64,000 nt of DNA. Origin: Kitasatospora terrestris (lineage in GTDB: Bacteria > Actinomycetota > Actinomycetes > Streptomycetales > Streptomycetaceae). The notes under the pieces were generated by a model. That model had not been told where the DNA came from. It searched no databases and worked only from the letters and a program-made list of their open reading frames with translations. Shown piece by piece: positions 45,001 to 55,000 of the stretch (position 1 is the first letter of the stretch; the number at the start of each line of letters is the position of its first letter). The stretch spans positions 7,068,001 through 7,132,000 of the forward strand of contig NZ_BAABIS010000001.1 in the NCBI RefSeq assembly GCF_039542905.1. Direction: 5' to 3'. The translations under genes were made by a program, and so were the position numbers.

Positions 45001-46942
45001 GGGACGGGACCGGGACCGGGCCCCGGCCGTCACCGGAGGAGCTGTCGCCCCACTCGTCCCCGGCGTACCAGCTGGCCCGGACCAGCTCCCGCTCGGCCGC
45101 CGTCAGGTGGACCGCCGCCGCCAGCCAGCACTCCGCGTACCGGTCGGCGTCGGCGTCGCCCAGCCGGCCGAACACGTCCCGCTGCCGTCGGTCCGCCTCG
45201 GCCGCCAGCGCGCCGGTCAGCTCCGCCGCCGTCCGGAAGCCGGTGCGCCGCAGCGCGGCGTCGTCGGTCCGGGCGCCGCCGCTGCGCTGTGCCTCGGCGA
45301 CCGCCCGCCGCCCGCCGGCGACCGCGAGCTCCACCTGGCGCCGCAGGCGCCACAGCGGGGAGTCGCGCAGCAGGTCCGCACCGGCCGCCCCGAGCAGCGG
45401 CCCGTCCCCGGTCGCGGCGGGGAAGTTCGCGCCCTGGAGCAGCTGGTACCCCAGGTCCGCGCGGCCCTTCCACTCCGGCGGCAGGCGCAGCGTGTCCTCC
45501 GTACCGGGCACCGGCGCCACCACCAGCGGTCGAAGCGTCGCGGCCCGGTCCGGGTCGACCCGGCCGAGCACCCGGACCCGCAGCCCCGGGTGCTCCGCCA
45601 ACCGCGCCAGGTTGGCGGCGTGCGCCAGCTCGGGGTGGCTGTTCGCCGCGACCAGCCGGACCAGCGGACCCCGGGCACCGCCCGTGGCGGGGTCCAGCTC
45701 CCGGGCCAGCACGCTGTCCCGGTCGGCGCCCAGGAGCACCAGGTCGCAGCCGACCGGTCGGCGCGCCCCCTCGCCGAGCTCAGGATCCGCGAGCACGCCG
45801 TCCGCCAACCGCTCCGCCGCCGCCTGCGCCAGCGGACGGGCGAACACCGCCGCCAACGGCCCCGCACCCCACTCCAGGCCGGCGATCGGATTGGCCCGCA
45901 CACCCCGGCCGGAGCCCAGCCGGCCGTCCGCGGACACGGTCGCGCCCGAGACCAGCAGACCGCCCCGGGAGAGCTGCTCGTGGTCGAGCGCCGCCGCCCC
46001 CACCGACACCGGTGCGGTACCCGCGGCCCGGGCCCGCGACGGGCCGCCGGGCTTGACGTCCGAGACCGACACCCAGCGGCCGTCCTCGGTCACCAGGTAC
46101 GTCACCACACCGCCGTAACCCGTCGCGGAGAGCACCGGCTCCCGGAACACGCCCTGCACCCGCAGCGCGCCCCCCGGCCTGTACGCCCGCCGCGCCGTGC
46201 CCAGCACCGACCGGTCGGCCGGACCGGACCGCAACAGCGCGGTGACCAGCAGGAGTTCGCGCAGCGACGCGGCCAGATCGGCCGTCCGGTGACTGCTGTA
46301 CCGGGCGCGGGCGCTGCGCAGGCCGCGCACCACGCGCAGCGCCGCCGCCTCCGCCCGGTGCAGGTCCGCCAGGCGGGCGGTGTGCGCCGCCCGCAGCAGC
46401 TCCGCCTGCGGAACCGCCCCGGCCGCCGGCACCCCCGCGGCGAGGACCGCCGCGGCCGCCGCCCACAGCTCCGCGGCGGCCCGCCGCTGGGCGGGCGTCG
46501 GCTCGACCGGCTCCGGCCGGGCCGGCTCGCCCGGGGCGGGGGACGGCTCGGACCGGGGCTCGGGCCCGGCGGCGGGCTCGGCGGCTGCCCGGGTCGCGGC
46601 TTCGGCGTCCGCCGGAGCGGCCGGGGCCGCGGCCGGCGGGTCGGCGAGCGGGCAGCAGCCCAGGACCGCCGCCCGGTGCAGGCAGCGCGGCGCCAGCAGA
46701 CAGCTGCACCGGGCCTGCCCGTCCTCGCGGACCGTACCGTCCGGCCCCGGCGCCAGGACCACCACGGCGTCCTCGCCGCACTGCACCGCGACACCGGCGC
46801 CGTCCGGTGCGGGCAGCACCGGCAGCGCCGCGTACTGCTCCACCGCCGCGTCCAGCTTCCTGCGCAGCCGGGACGTCAGGGACTCCACCGCGGTCGCCAG
46901 CACCTCCGGTGCGACGGGCGGCAGTTCAACAACGTCGGTCAT
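44993..46942 (-). CDS. SWIM zinc-finger protein (YehQ-like)
   Basis: This 649-aa protein carries a SWIM zinc motif CxC-x5-CxH (Cys79, Cys81, Cys87, His89), then an Ala/Pro/Glu-rich linker (~100-160) and a long C-terminal part without a recognisable fold. SWIM domains bind DNA or proteins. It is the last gene of the vWA-MoxR operon, and its ATG overlaps the stop of the VWA gene (ATGA). The order matches the E. coli yehL-yehM-yehP-yehQ set. Confidence 0.83.
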   Translation of the reverse strand: MTDVVELPPVAPEVLATAVESLTSRLRRKLDAAVEQYAALPVLPAPDGAGVAVQCGEDAVVVLAPGPDGTVREDGQARCSCLLAPRCLHRAAVLGCCPLADPPAAAPAAPADAEAATRAAAEPAAGPEPRSEPSPAPGEPARPEPVEPTPAQRRAAAELWAAAAAVLAAGVPAAGAVPQAELLRAAHTARLADLHRAEAAALRVVRGLRSARARYSSHRTADLAASLRELLLVTALLRSGPADRSVLGTARRAYRPGGALRVQGVFREPVLSATGYGGVVTYLVTEDGRWVSVSDVKPGGPSRARAAGTAPVSVGAAALDHEQLSRGGLLVSGATVSADGRLGSGRGVRANPIAGLEWGAGPLAAVFARPLAQAAAERLADGVLADPELGEGARRPVGCDLVLLGADRDSVLARELDPATGGARGPLVRLVAANSHPELAHAANLARLAEHPGLRVRVLGRVDPDRAATLRPLVVAPVPGTEDTLRLPPEWKGRADLGYQLLQGANFPAATGDGPLLGAAGADLLRDSPLWRLRRQVELAVAGGRRAVAEAQRSGGARTDDAALRRTGFRTAAELTGALAAEADRRQRDVFGRLGDADADRYAECWLAAAVHLTAAERELVRASWYAGDEWGDSSSGDGRGPVPVPSPG

Positions 46943-49900
46943 CGGGGCTCTCCGCGGAGACGGTCGCCGACCCAGCGGGCGAGGGCGAGAGGACTGAGCG
47001 CGGCCACCGGCATCCCGGCCGCCACCAACTGCCGTGCCACCGGCACCGAGTAGCGCGGCGCACCGGCGTCGTCCAGCGCGGCGCAGCCCATCAGGTGCAC
47101 CCCCGACGACGCCAGCGCCCGGACCTCGCCGAGCAGGCCGCCCAGCGGGTAGCCCTCCTCGAAGTCGCTGACCACCACCATCAGGGTCCGGCTCGGCACG
47201 GTCACCAGCGAGCGGGCGTGGGCGAGCGCGCCGGCGATGTGCGTACCGCCGCCCACCTTCACCTCCAGCAGCAGCGACAGCGGATCCGACACCCGCTCCG
47301 TCAGATCGGCGACCTGCGTGGAGAACGCCAGGAAGTGCGTCGACAGGGTCGGCACCCCGCCCAGCACCGCCGCCGTCAGCGCCGACCAGATCACCGACGC
47401 CTCCATCGAGCCGGAGACGTCGACCACCAGGACCAGCCGCCAGTCCGCCTCCCGGCGGGAACGGGTGCTGAACACCGGCTGCTCCGGCACGACGACCGTC
47501 CGGCCGTCCTCCAGCCGCCGGGTGTGCGCCAGGTTCGCCCGCAGCGTGCGCGGCAGGTCGATCCGGCCACCCGGACGGCGGGTCGGCCGCGGCGTCGCCA
47601 GACCCGTCAGCGCGGGCCGCAGCCGGGTCGCCAACTCCCGCGCCAGCTCGTCGACCAGGCGGCGCACCAGCGGGCGCAGCCGGGCCAACTGGTGCTCCGG
47701 CATGCCGCCCGCCAGGTTCAGCACCGAGGTCAGCAGCTCCACCGACGGGCGGACGGACGCCGGGTCCAGCTCCGCCAGCACATCGGTACGGCCCGCATCG
47801 GCCGCCGCCGCCAGCACCTCCTCCCGCACGTCCGCGCCGAACAGCGCCTCCAGCTCCGCCGACCACTCGCGGGCCGTCGGGAACGACGCCTCCTGGCCGC
47901 CACCGCTGCCGGACCCGCCGGTCAGATCGCCGGCGCCCTCGCCGCGACCCGCGCCGTACAGCTCGTCCAGCGCGTGCGCGTAGCGGCGGGCGTGCTCGGG
48001 CAGCCGCTCCGGCTCCCGGCCGAGCAGCAGCCGCCAACGGTCCGCCGGCGCAAGCCGCGGAGCGGTCCCGGGCACCGGGTCGGTGACGGGCTGCGCCGGG
48101 CCGGGTGCGGCATCGGCGGCCGGCCCGTCCTGCGTGGGCAGCGCCGTGCCGGTTGCGTCCGGCGCCGGGACGGGGCTGCCGCTGTGCGCTCCGCCGGGGG
48201 CGGCGGTTGCCGATGGCGGAGCCGGGTCAGCGGCCCGGCCGGCCGCCGGATCGACGGAACCGGCGCGCGCGTCGCTGGGCGGGCCGACCGGTGACGGCTG
48301 CGCCGTGGTGGCCGGAAGGCCGGGGAGGCCGAGGGCGGTGAGGGCGGCGGCCGCGGCGGTGTCGGCGGCCGTCCAGAGGGCGAGCAGGGCGGGCGGCGCG
48401 GCGAGGGTCAGGTCGGGCCGCTCGCCGAGGCGTTCGGCGACGGTGTCCAGCAGACGGCCGCGCCCGGCCGGGCTGAGCGCGTCGAACCCGGCCCGCAGGG
48501 CGGGCAGCCGCTCCAGGAAGCCCCCGTCCGGGAGGGCGTCGATCCGTCCCAGCAGCGGGCCGAGCGCGTCCGGCGCGTACTGCAGCAGCGGGCCGCCGGC
48601 CGTGAGCAGGCCGGTCAGCAGCCGGGCCAGCCGGAGCCGTCCGACGGCGTCCGCCGCCGCGTCGACCCAGCCGGCGGCGCGGGTGCCCAACCGGTCCGCG
48701 GTGTCCAGGTCGAGCAGGACCCGGGAGGCGAGCGCGGCGCCCTGGATCAGCGGCGAGCCGGTACGGGCGAGGCCGTCGAGGGCGTCGTCCATCCGCAGGC
48801 CGAGCCGGTGGTCGCCGGCCCGGGTGGCGAGCGCCACCAGCGCGGCGGCGTCCGACGCCTCCTCGCTGCCGGCCAGGCCCGGCAGTGCCCGGACCGCGGC
48901 GTCCAGCAGGACGACCGCCAGCTCGCCGGCCCGCTCCCGGGACGGCTCGGTGGTGCCGGGCAGGTGGGCGCGCCGCAGCGCCTCCAACAGCTCCAGCGCG
49001 TCGAGGAGTTCGGGCAGCGTCGCGGAGGCGGGCAGCAGCTGCCCGGCCTCGTCGAGCCGTTCGGCGACCAGGGCCGGGAGGTCGCAGCGGGCGGCGGCGC
49101 GCAGCCCGTCCAGCGCCTGGGCACAGGTCGGACCGCCGTCCGCGGCCTGGCGGCGGGCGGTCTCCCGCAGGGTGCCGGCGGCGGCGAGCTCGGCGGTGAC
49201 GCCCCGGACGCCCGCCAGGTCCAGGCGGGCGGTGGCGGACGGCGTCCACGCCATCCGCCAGCGGGTGGTCAGCGCGGAGCCGTCCCCGGTGCCGGACACG
49301 TCGATCGGCGTGCCGTAGCCGACACCGCAGACCGTGAGGCGCTGCAGCAGCACCTCGCGGCGGCCGTCCAGCGCGGACCGCAACGGGTCCAGCCGCAGCT
49401 CGCGCGACTCGGGGTCGTCCGGGCAGGGCAGCCGCAGTTCGGCCAACTCCGCCTCGACGGACGGGCCGAGGCCCGAGCGCGGGGTGCCCGGCGCGAGGCG
49501 GCCGCGGTCGGCGCCGACCAGGACGGTCTCCAGCGCACGGGCGAGGGCGCGGCCGCGGCCGAGCGGTTCGCCCTGGCCGAGCACGCTGCTCACCGCCTCC
49601 AGCAGTTCACCGCGGCCGGGGGCGGGCAGTCCGCGGAGCCGGGCGAGGTCGCCCGCCAGCCGCAGCGTCTCGGCGGCCTCGCCGGTGCCGGCCGGGTGGC
49701 CGGCGCCGCGCAGCTCGCGGCACACGTCGGTGATCGCCCGCGCGGCGGCCTCGTACACCCGCCCGGGGTCGCCCTGCGCGGTGAGCACGGCCTGCTGCCA
49801 GCGCGGGTCGCGGATCCCGGCGGGGTAGCCGGACCGGGCGTCGAGCAGGTCGAAGGTGTAGGGCACGAGCGAGGTCACCGGCCCGTCCTCGCCGGCGGGC

Positions 49901-50865
49901 ACGTCGAGCAGCCCGACCGGCACGGCGCCCGGTTCCGCCCCGGTGGACGGGACGTCGGCCGAAGCAGCTTCCGGCAGCGTGGCCGGTGGGCCTCCGGCGC
50001 CCGGGCCCGCCCCGGCGGACGGGGTGTCGGCCGGTAGCCCGCTGTCGGGCACGTCCGTCCCGGCAGTGGTTCCGTCGAGCGGCCGAGCCTGCGGCCCGCC
50101 GTCGGCGGACGGGGCGTCCGGCTGTGCGGGTGGTGCGCTCAGGGCCGGGGCGTGGAAGGAGCCGATGACGGCGGTGACGCGGCGGCCGCCGGTGGCGGCG
50201 TGGGCGATCACCTCGCGCATGCGGGCCTCGCGGGCGAGGTCGCCGGCGGGGACGCCGCCGCGGGCGGCGGCGTCCTGGCGGAGGGCCCAACCGACGGCGA
50301 GCGCGGCGCGGCGGACCGCGTCGGGCGTGCTGCCGGGGGCCCGCACCTCGACGGAGCGGTCCCACAGGTCGTCGCCGTCGCGCCCGGTGCCGGCGGACTG
50401 GAGGCCGTCCGCGTACGTCGGCCCGGCGCGGTGGGCGGCCGGGTCGGAGCCGGCGTGCCAGCCCTTGTCGCCGAGCGGCAGGTCGCAGCAGAGCACGTCG
50501 ACGCCGTGCTCGCGCGCCCAGCGGATCGCGGCGAGTTCGGGCGAGAAGTCGGCGAACGGGTAGAAGCCGAGCCGTCCGTCCCGGTCGGCGCCGGCGAGGG
50601 CGACGGGGGCGACGGTGCCGGGGTCGGCGAGGTGGGGGAGCCAGTGCTGGAAGTCGGCCGGCAGCTCGACGCAGACGACCTGCGGGTCGGCGGCGTCGAG
50701 CAGCGCGGGCAGGACGGCGGCCAGCGCGGGGCTGTGGTGGCGGACGCCGATCAGGTGGGGCCGGGTGGAGGCGGCGAGCGCCTCCACCGCGTCCCGCGGG
50801 TCGGCGACCACGGCCGCGACGGCGTCGTCCGGAAGGGCGGCGGGGGAGGGGGCGGGAGCGGTCAA
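46939..50865 (-). CDS. DUF5682-VWA fusion protein (YehM plus YehP equivalent)
   Basis: This 1308-aa protein joins an N-terminal DUF5682 region (~25-845, with the IGVRHHSPA motif and a disordered insert at ~242-317), a Pro/Ala-rich linker (~845-940) and a C-terminal VWA domain with an intact metal site DVSGS (1149-1153). In E. coli these are separate proteins, YehM and YehP. No stop interrupts the frame and no convincing ribosome site precedes the VWA part, so this is a fusion. The TTG at 50865 overlaps the ATPase stop as TTGA and has GGGAGAA upstream. Confidence 0.83.
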   Translation of the reverse strand: MTAPAPSPAALPDDAVAAVVADPRDAVEALAASTRPHLIGVRHHSPALAAVLPALLDAADPQVVCVELPADFQHWLPHLADPGTVAPVALAGADRDGRLGFYPFADFSPELAAIRWAREHGVDVLCCDLPLGDKGWHAGSDPAAHRAGPTYADGLQSAGTGRDGDDLWDRSVEVRAPGSTPDAVRRAALAVGWALRQDAAARGGVPAGDLAREARMREVIAHAATGGRRVTAVIGSFHAPALSAPPAQPDAPSADGGPQARPLDGTTAGTDVPDSGLPADTPSAGAGPGAGGPPATLPEAASADVPSTGAEPGAVPVGLLDVPAGEDGPVTSLVPYTFDLLDARSGYPAGIRDPRWQQAVLTAQGDPGRVYEAAARAITDVCRELRGAGHPAGTGEAAETLRLAGDLARLRGLPAPGRGELLEAVSSVLGQGEPLGRGRALARALETVLVGADRGRLAPGTPRSGLGPSVEAELAELRLPCPDDPESRELRLDPLRSALDGRREVLLQRLTVCGVGYGTPIDVSGTGDGSALTTRWRMAWTPSATARLDLAGVRGVTAELAAAGTLRETARRQAADGGPTCAQALDGLRAAARCDLPALVAERLDEAGQLLPASATLPELLDALELLEALRRAHLPGTTEPSRERAGELAVVLLDAAVRALPGLAGSEEASDAAALVALATRAGDHRLGLRMDDALDGLARTGSPLIQGAALASRVLLDLDTADRLGTRAAGWVDAAADAVGRLRLARLLTGLLTAGGPLLQYAPDALGPLLGRIDALPDGGFLERLPALRAGFDALSPAGRGRLLDTVAERLGERPDLTLAAPPALLALWTAADTAAAAALTALGLPGLPATTAQPSPVGPPSDARAGSVDPAAGRAADPAPPSATAAPGGAHSGSPVPAPDATGTALPTQDGPAADAAPGPAQPVTDPVPGTAPRLAPADRWRLLLGREPERLPEHARRYAHALDELYGAGRGEGAGDLTGGSGSGGGQEASFPTAREWSAELEALFGADVREEVLAAAADAGRTDVLAELDPASVRPSVELLTSVLNLAGGMPEHQLARLRPLVRRLVDELARELATRLRPALTGLATPRPTRRPGGRIDLPRTLRANLAHTRRLEDGRTVVVPEQPVFSTRSRREADWRLVLVVDVSGSMEASVIWSALTAAVLGGVPTLSTHFLAFSTQVADLTERVSDPLSLLLEVKVGGGTHIAGALAHARSLVTVPSRTLMVVVSDFEEGYPLGGLLGEVRALASSGVHLMGCAALDDAGAPRYSVPVARQLVAAGMPVAALSPLALARWVGDRLRGEPR

Positions 50866-52043
50866 CGAAGGTTCTCCCGCAGGTCCCAGAGGCGGCGCCA
50901 CATCGCGGAGCCGTCCTCGGCGCGGCGTCGCACCGGCCCGTCCCAGTAGCCGAGCAGGCGGCCGTGGTCGGCGGGGTCGTCCTTGCGGACGGCGCCCAGC
51001 AGGTGGCCGGGGACGAGGTCGAGGACGTCGCCGCCGGGCAGGTAGGCGCGGGCGAGGCCGAGCGAGGCGGCGACGTGCACGGCTTCGGCGGTGGACATCA
51101 CGGTGCCGGGCCGCTCCACGTCCCAGCCCTCGGCGGAGCGGCCGGTGCGCAGGTCGCGGAAGACGGTGACGAGGACGTCGAGCACCGCGTCGTCGACGCC
51201 GAAGGCGGCTCCGGCGCGCTGGACGGCGGCGGTGGCCTGGGTGCGGACCAGGGTGGTCTCGGCGTCGGCGTCGGCGATCGGGTGGACGGTCTCGAAGTTG
51301 AAGCGCCGCTTGAGGGCTGCGGACATCTCGGAGACGCCCCGGTCGCGGAGGTTGGCGGTGGCGATGACGGTGAAGCCGGGGACGGCGGCCACGGTGGCGT
51401 CGGGGGTGCCGGCGAGTTCGGGCACGCTGACCCGGCGGTCGGACAGGATGGACACCAGTGCGTCCTGCACCTCGGGCAGGCAGCGGGTGACCTCTTCGAT
51501 CCGGGCGACCCTGCCGGTGCGCATCGCGGTCATCACGGGGGAGGCGACCAGGGCCTGCGGGGTGGGGCCCTGGGCGAGCAGCAGCGCGTAGTTCCAGCCG
51601 TAGCGGAAGGCGTCCTCGGTGGTGCCGGCGGTGCCCTGCACGGTGAGCTCGCTGGTGCCGCTGACGGCGGCGGAGAGCAGCTCGGAGAGCATCGACTTGG
51701 CGGTGCCGGGTTCGCCGACGAGCAGCAGGCCGCGCTCGCCGGCGAGGGTGACGACGCAGCGCTCGACGAGGGCGCGCTCGCCGACGAACTTCGGTGCGAC
51801 GACCAGCTTGGCGGGCAGCGCGCCGTCCTTGCGCCGCTTGGGCGGCAGGGTGAGGGCGGTGCCGTCGCTGCCGCAGACGAAGGTGACGACGGCGCTCGGG
51901 GTGAGTGCCCAGCCGGGCGGGCGGGGGCCCTCGTCGTGGGCGGCGAGGAAGGCGAGTTCCAGGTCGTGGCGCTCCTCGGCCGGCAGGATCTGCCGGGCCT
52001 GCGGGGCGGCCTGGTCGGTGGCCTGGTCGGTGGTGGGGCTCAT
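50862..52043 (-). CDS. MoxR-type AAA+ ATPase (YehL-like)
   Basis: A 393-aa ATPase with Walker A GEPGTAKS (110-117), a Walker B/sensor zone (ARIEEVTRCLPEVQDAL) and sensor 1 FTVIATANLRDRG. This is the motor of the operon and would work with the VWA protein next to it. AGAGGA lies before the ATG, and 33 bp separate it from the giant gene upstream. Confidence 0.9.
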   Translation of the reverse strand: MSPTTDQATDQAAPQARQILPAEERHDLELAFLAAHDEGPRPPGWALTPSAVVTFVCGSDGTALTLPPKRRKDGALPAKLVVAPKFVGERALVERCVVTLAGERGLLLVGEPGTAKSMLSELLSAAVSGTSELTVQGTAGTTEDAFRYGWNYALLLAQGPTPQALVASPVMTAMRTGRVARIEEVTRCLPEVQDALVSILSDRRVSVPELAGTPDATVAAVPGFTVIATANLRDRGVSEMSAALKRRFNFETVHPIADADAETTLVRTQATAAVQRAGAAFGVDDAVLDVLVTVFRDLRTGRSAEGWDVERPGTVMSTAEAVHVAASLGLARAYLPGGDVLDLVPGHLLGAVRKDDPADHGRLLGYWDGPVRRRAEDGSAMWRRLWDLRENLR

Positions 52044-52076
52044 GCGTGGGTCCTCTGTGACGGTCGGACGAGGGGG

Positions 52077-55000
52077 TCAGCGGCGGCGGCCGCGGCGGGC
52101 CTTGGGCGCCTTGAGTTCCTCGAAGCGCGGCAGGTCGCCGTCGAGCAGGCGCTGCCAGGCGCGCCGGTACAGCGCGGCCGCCGGTTCGGCGGGCAGCAGC
52201 ACGCCGAGGGCGTCGCCGCCGTCGCTGAGCAGCGGGAGCTTCCAGGTCTCCAGCGGCAGGCGCGGGCTGCGCTGCTCGCTCCAGCCGCCGGGCAGGAAGA
52301 GCGTCCGGCCGGCGCGGCTGCGGGTGGCCTGGACGACCAGGTCGGTGGCGGCGAGTTCGGCGCGGGCGGCCTTGAGGCGGGCGGGCCGCCAGCCGGTCCA
52401 GCGGGCGGTGTTGCGGTCGGTCGGGTCGGGCTGGGCGAGCAGCATCAGGTAGAGCGTGGCGGCGTCCGCGCCGAGGCCGTGCTTCTCGCCGGCGGCGGCG
52501 ACCAGGTCGGGCGCCGACCGGGACGGGTCCTGCGGCCACCAGGTGCCGTCCTGGCCGCGCTCGCCGGCGGCGGGGTCGCCGGGGTCGGCGAGCAGGGCCT
52601 CGAACCCGGCGGAGCGGACCGCCCGGAGCGCGGCCTCGGCCGGGAACAGCGCGGCGGGGTTGGCGCGCAGCGCGGGCAGGTACGGGTCCTCGCCGGCCGC
52701 GTCGAGCAGCGCGGTGCGGATGCCGGGGGCGGGCTGGAGGTCGTGGGTGGCCATGATGACCGCGCCGTACCGCTCGTAGCCCTCGGCGACCTCGGTCGGG
52801 GTGCCGGCGACCTTGCGGAAGTCGGTCAGGCTGACGTAGCTGCCGAGGTCGAGCAGCAGGTCGGGGTGGGCGAGCCGGTCGCGGACGGCGGCGAGCGCGG
52901 CGGGCAGCGCGGCGCGCAGCGGGTCGCCGGCGGGCAGCCGGTGGGCGAGCCAGCCGGCCATCGCGACCGTGCCGACCAGGGTGGCGGCGGTGAAGCCGGG
53001 TCGGTTCTCGACCGGCACGCAGCGGTCGCCGCGGACGGTCCACTCCAGGTCCTCGGTCAGCTCGGGGGAGCCGGCCGGGTCGAGGACGGCGCCGAGCAGT
53101 TCGCGGGCCTGCCGGCCGGTGCGGACCGCGCGGACCGCCTCGGCGAGCAGCGCCTCCGGGACGGCGGTCCGGCGGCCGACCTTGTCGTTCCAGACCTGGG
53201 CGGCGGCGGCCACGTCCGGGCCCTCGGTCCACAGCCGGGCCGGGTCGGCGGGCAGCAGGGCGGCGAGCAGCGCGCGGCGGGTCGGGGCGCCGAGCGCGCG
53301 CAGCTCGTCCTTGGCGAGGGCCGCGTCGGCGACCTTCACCCCGAGCAGCTTGCGGGTCCCGGCGGGCAGGAAGCTGCGCTCCCAGACGTCGACGTGCGGC
53401 AGGCCGGCGGTCACCAGGGTGGCCAGCGTCAGGGTGACGCCGGTGAGCTGGGCGAAGCGCTCGGCGGCGGCGGGCAGCCACGGCGCGGGCTCCCGGCCCT
53501 CGCCGTACGCGAGCAACGCGGTCGCCCGGTCGTCGGTCATGGCGCCGTCGACCGGCTCGCGGGACTGCACGGTGTACGGCGCGGGCACCTCGAACCGGCC
53601 GGTCGGGTCGTGCATGAAGGCCTTGGAGGTGGTGTCGCCGTTGGTGGCCACGGCCGCGTCGACGAAGAGCAGGAAGGCCCCGCCGCCGAGCGGCAGCAGC
53701 GCGTCGCGGTTGCCCCAGCGGGTCGAGCCGTCCGGCGCGGCCAGGTGGCGGGCCTCGACGTGCAGCCGGAGGCGCTGCCAGCGGGCGGCCCCCGCCGCGG
53801 TGGTGAGCCCGAGCCCGGCCAGCACCTCGAACAGGCCGCGGACGGCCTCCCGGTCCTCCTCCGGGACGACGGTGGACACCGCGCGCAGCGCCATCGCCGC
53901 GGGCAGGACCGGCAGCACCTCCCAGTCGATCCGCTCGCCCGGCAGCTCGGTGGCGTCCAGGTGGGTCGTGCCGGGCGCGGCGGCCCCGGCCTCCGGGTCG
54001 GTGGCGCGGGCCAGGAAGCGGACCTGCTCGGCGGCGTACCGGCCGTTGTTGTACCAGCGGTTGAGCGCGCCGAGGCCGTTGAGCGCGGACTGCAGCTCCG
54101 CGTCGCCGGGGCCGGGGGCCTCCTCGACGGGCTCGCCGCCGCCGGACAGCTCCAGCTCCAGGCGCTCGGCGACCGCGGCCAGCCGCTGCTGCGGGCCGAC
54201 CGCGTAGCGCAGCAGCCCGGCGACACCGGCCACCAGGCCGTCGGCGGTGACCTCGGGCAGCACGGCGCGGACGGCGGCGAGCAGCTCCTCGGGGCGCTGC
54301 GGGTCGGCCGCGGCGGCGGCCTGCATCAGCTTGCCGGCGGTGCCGTCGTCCATCCGGCGCAGCGCCGCCGAACCCTCCGGGTCGCGGGCCTGCAGGAGGT
54401 GCCAGAAGCGCAGCGGCGGCAGGATCGGGGTGCCCTCGGCGAACACGCCGGGCGCGTCGTCGGTGCGGGCGGTGGCGGTGGTGACGCCGTCGGCGTCGAC
54501 CAGCCGGATGCTGTACGTGCCGTCCTGGACGACCGTCACCGGGCGGTCGGCGCCCGGGAAGTCGACGATCCGCACCGGTCGGCCCTGGCCCTCGGCCAGG
54601 GTGACGCTGCGTCCGGCCAGGTCCTCGCCGCGGTGCGAGCCGTCCGGCAGCGCCACGGTGCGCCAGCCCAGCACGCCGTCGACCGGCACCCCGGCGGGGG
54701 CGGGCACGGCGCCGGGCGCGGGCATCACCCAGCCCGAGGAGAGGCTGCTCCCGGCGGGGGCGCCGCGCAGCGCGTCCGCGAGGAAGGCCGGCCCGCCGGC
54801 GCGGCCCACCGTGTTGCTCGCCGGGTCGTACTCCATCCAGGTGTACGGGTCGTCGCCGCCCGGGTCGGCCCACACCCAGAAGGAGCGCCCGTCGCTGATC
54901 ACGGTGCGCTCGGAGGGCAGCGCGGTGTCCCCGGCGTGCACCACGCCGTGGCCGCCGGTGCAGCCGCCGCCCGCGAGCGGGAGGCTGTGGCTGGTCATCG

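Noticed and set aside
47990-48340. Separate start for the VWA part of the DUF5682-VWA protein
   Set aside because: There is no stop for the DUF5682 part and no ribosome site before candidate GTG codons; the segment reads as a Pro/Ala linker.
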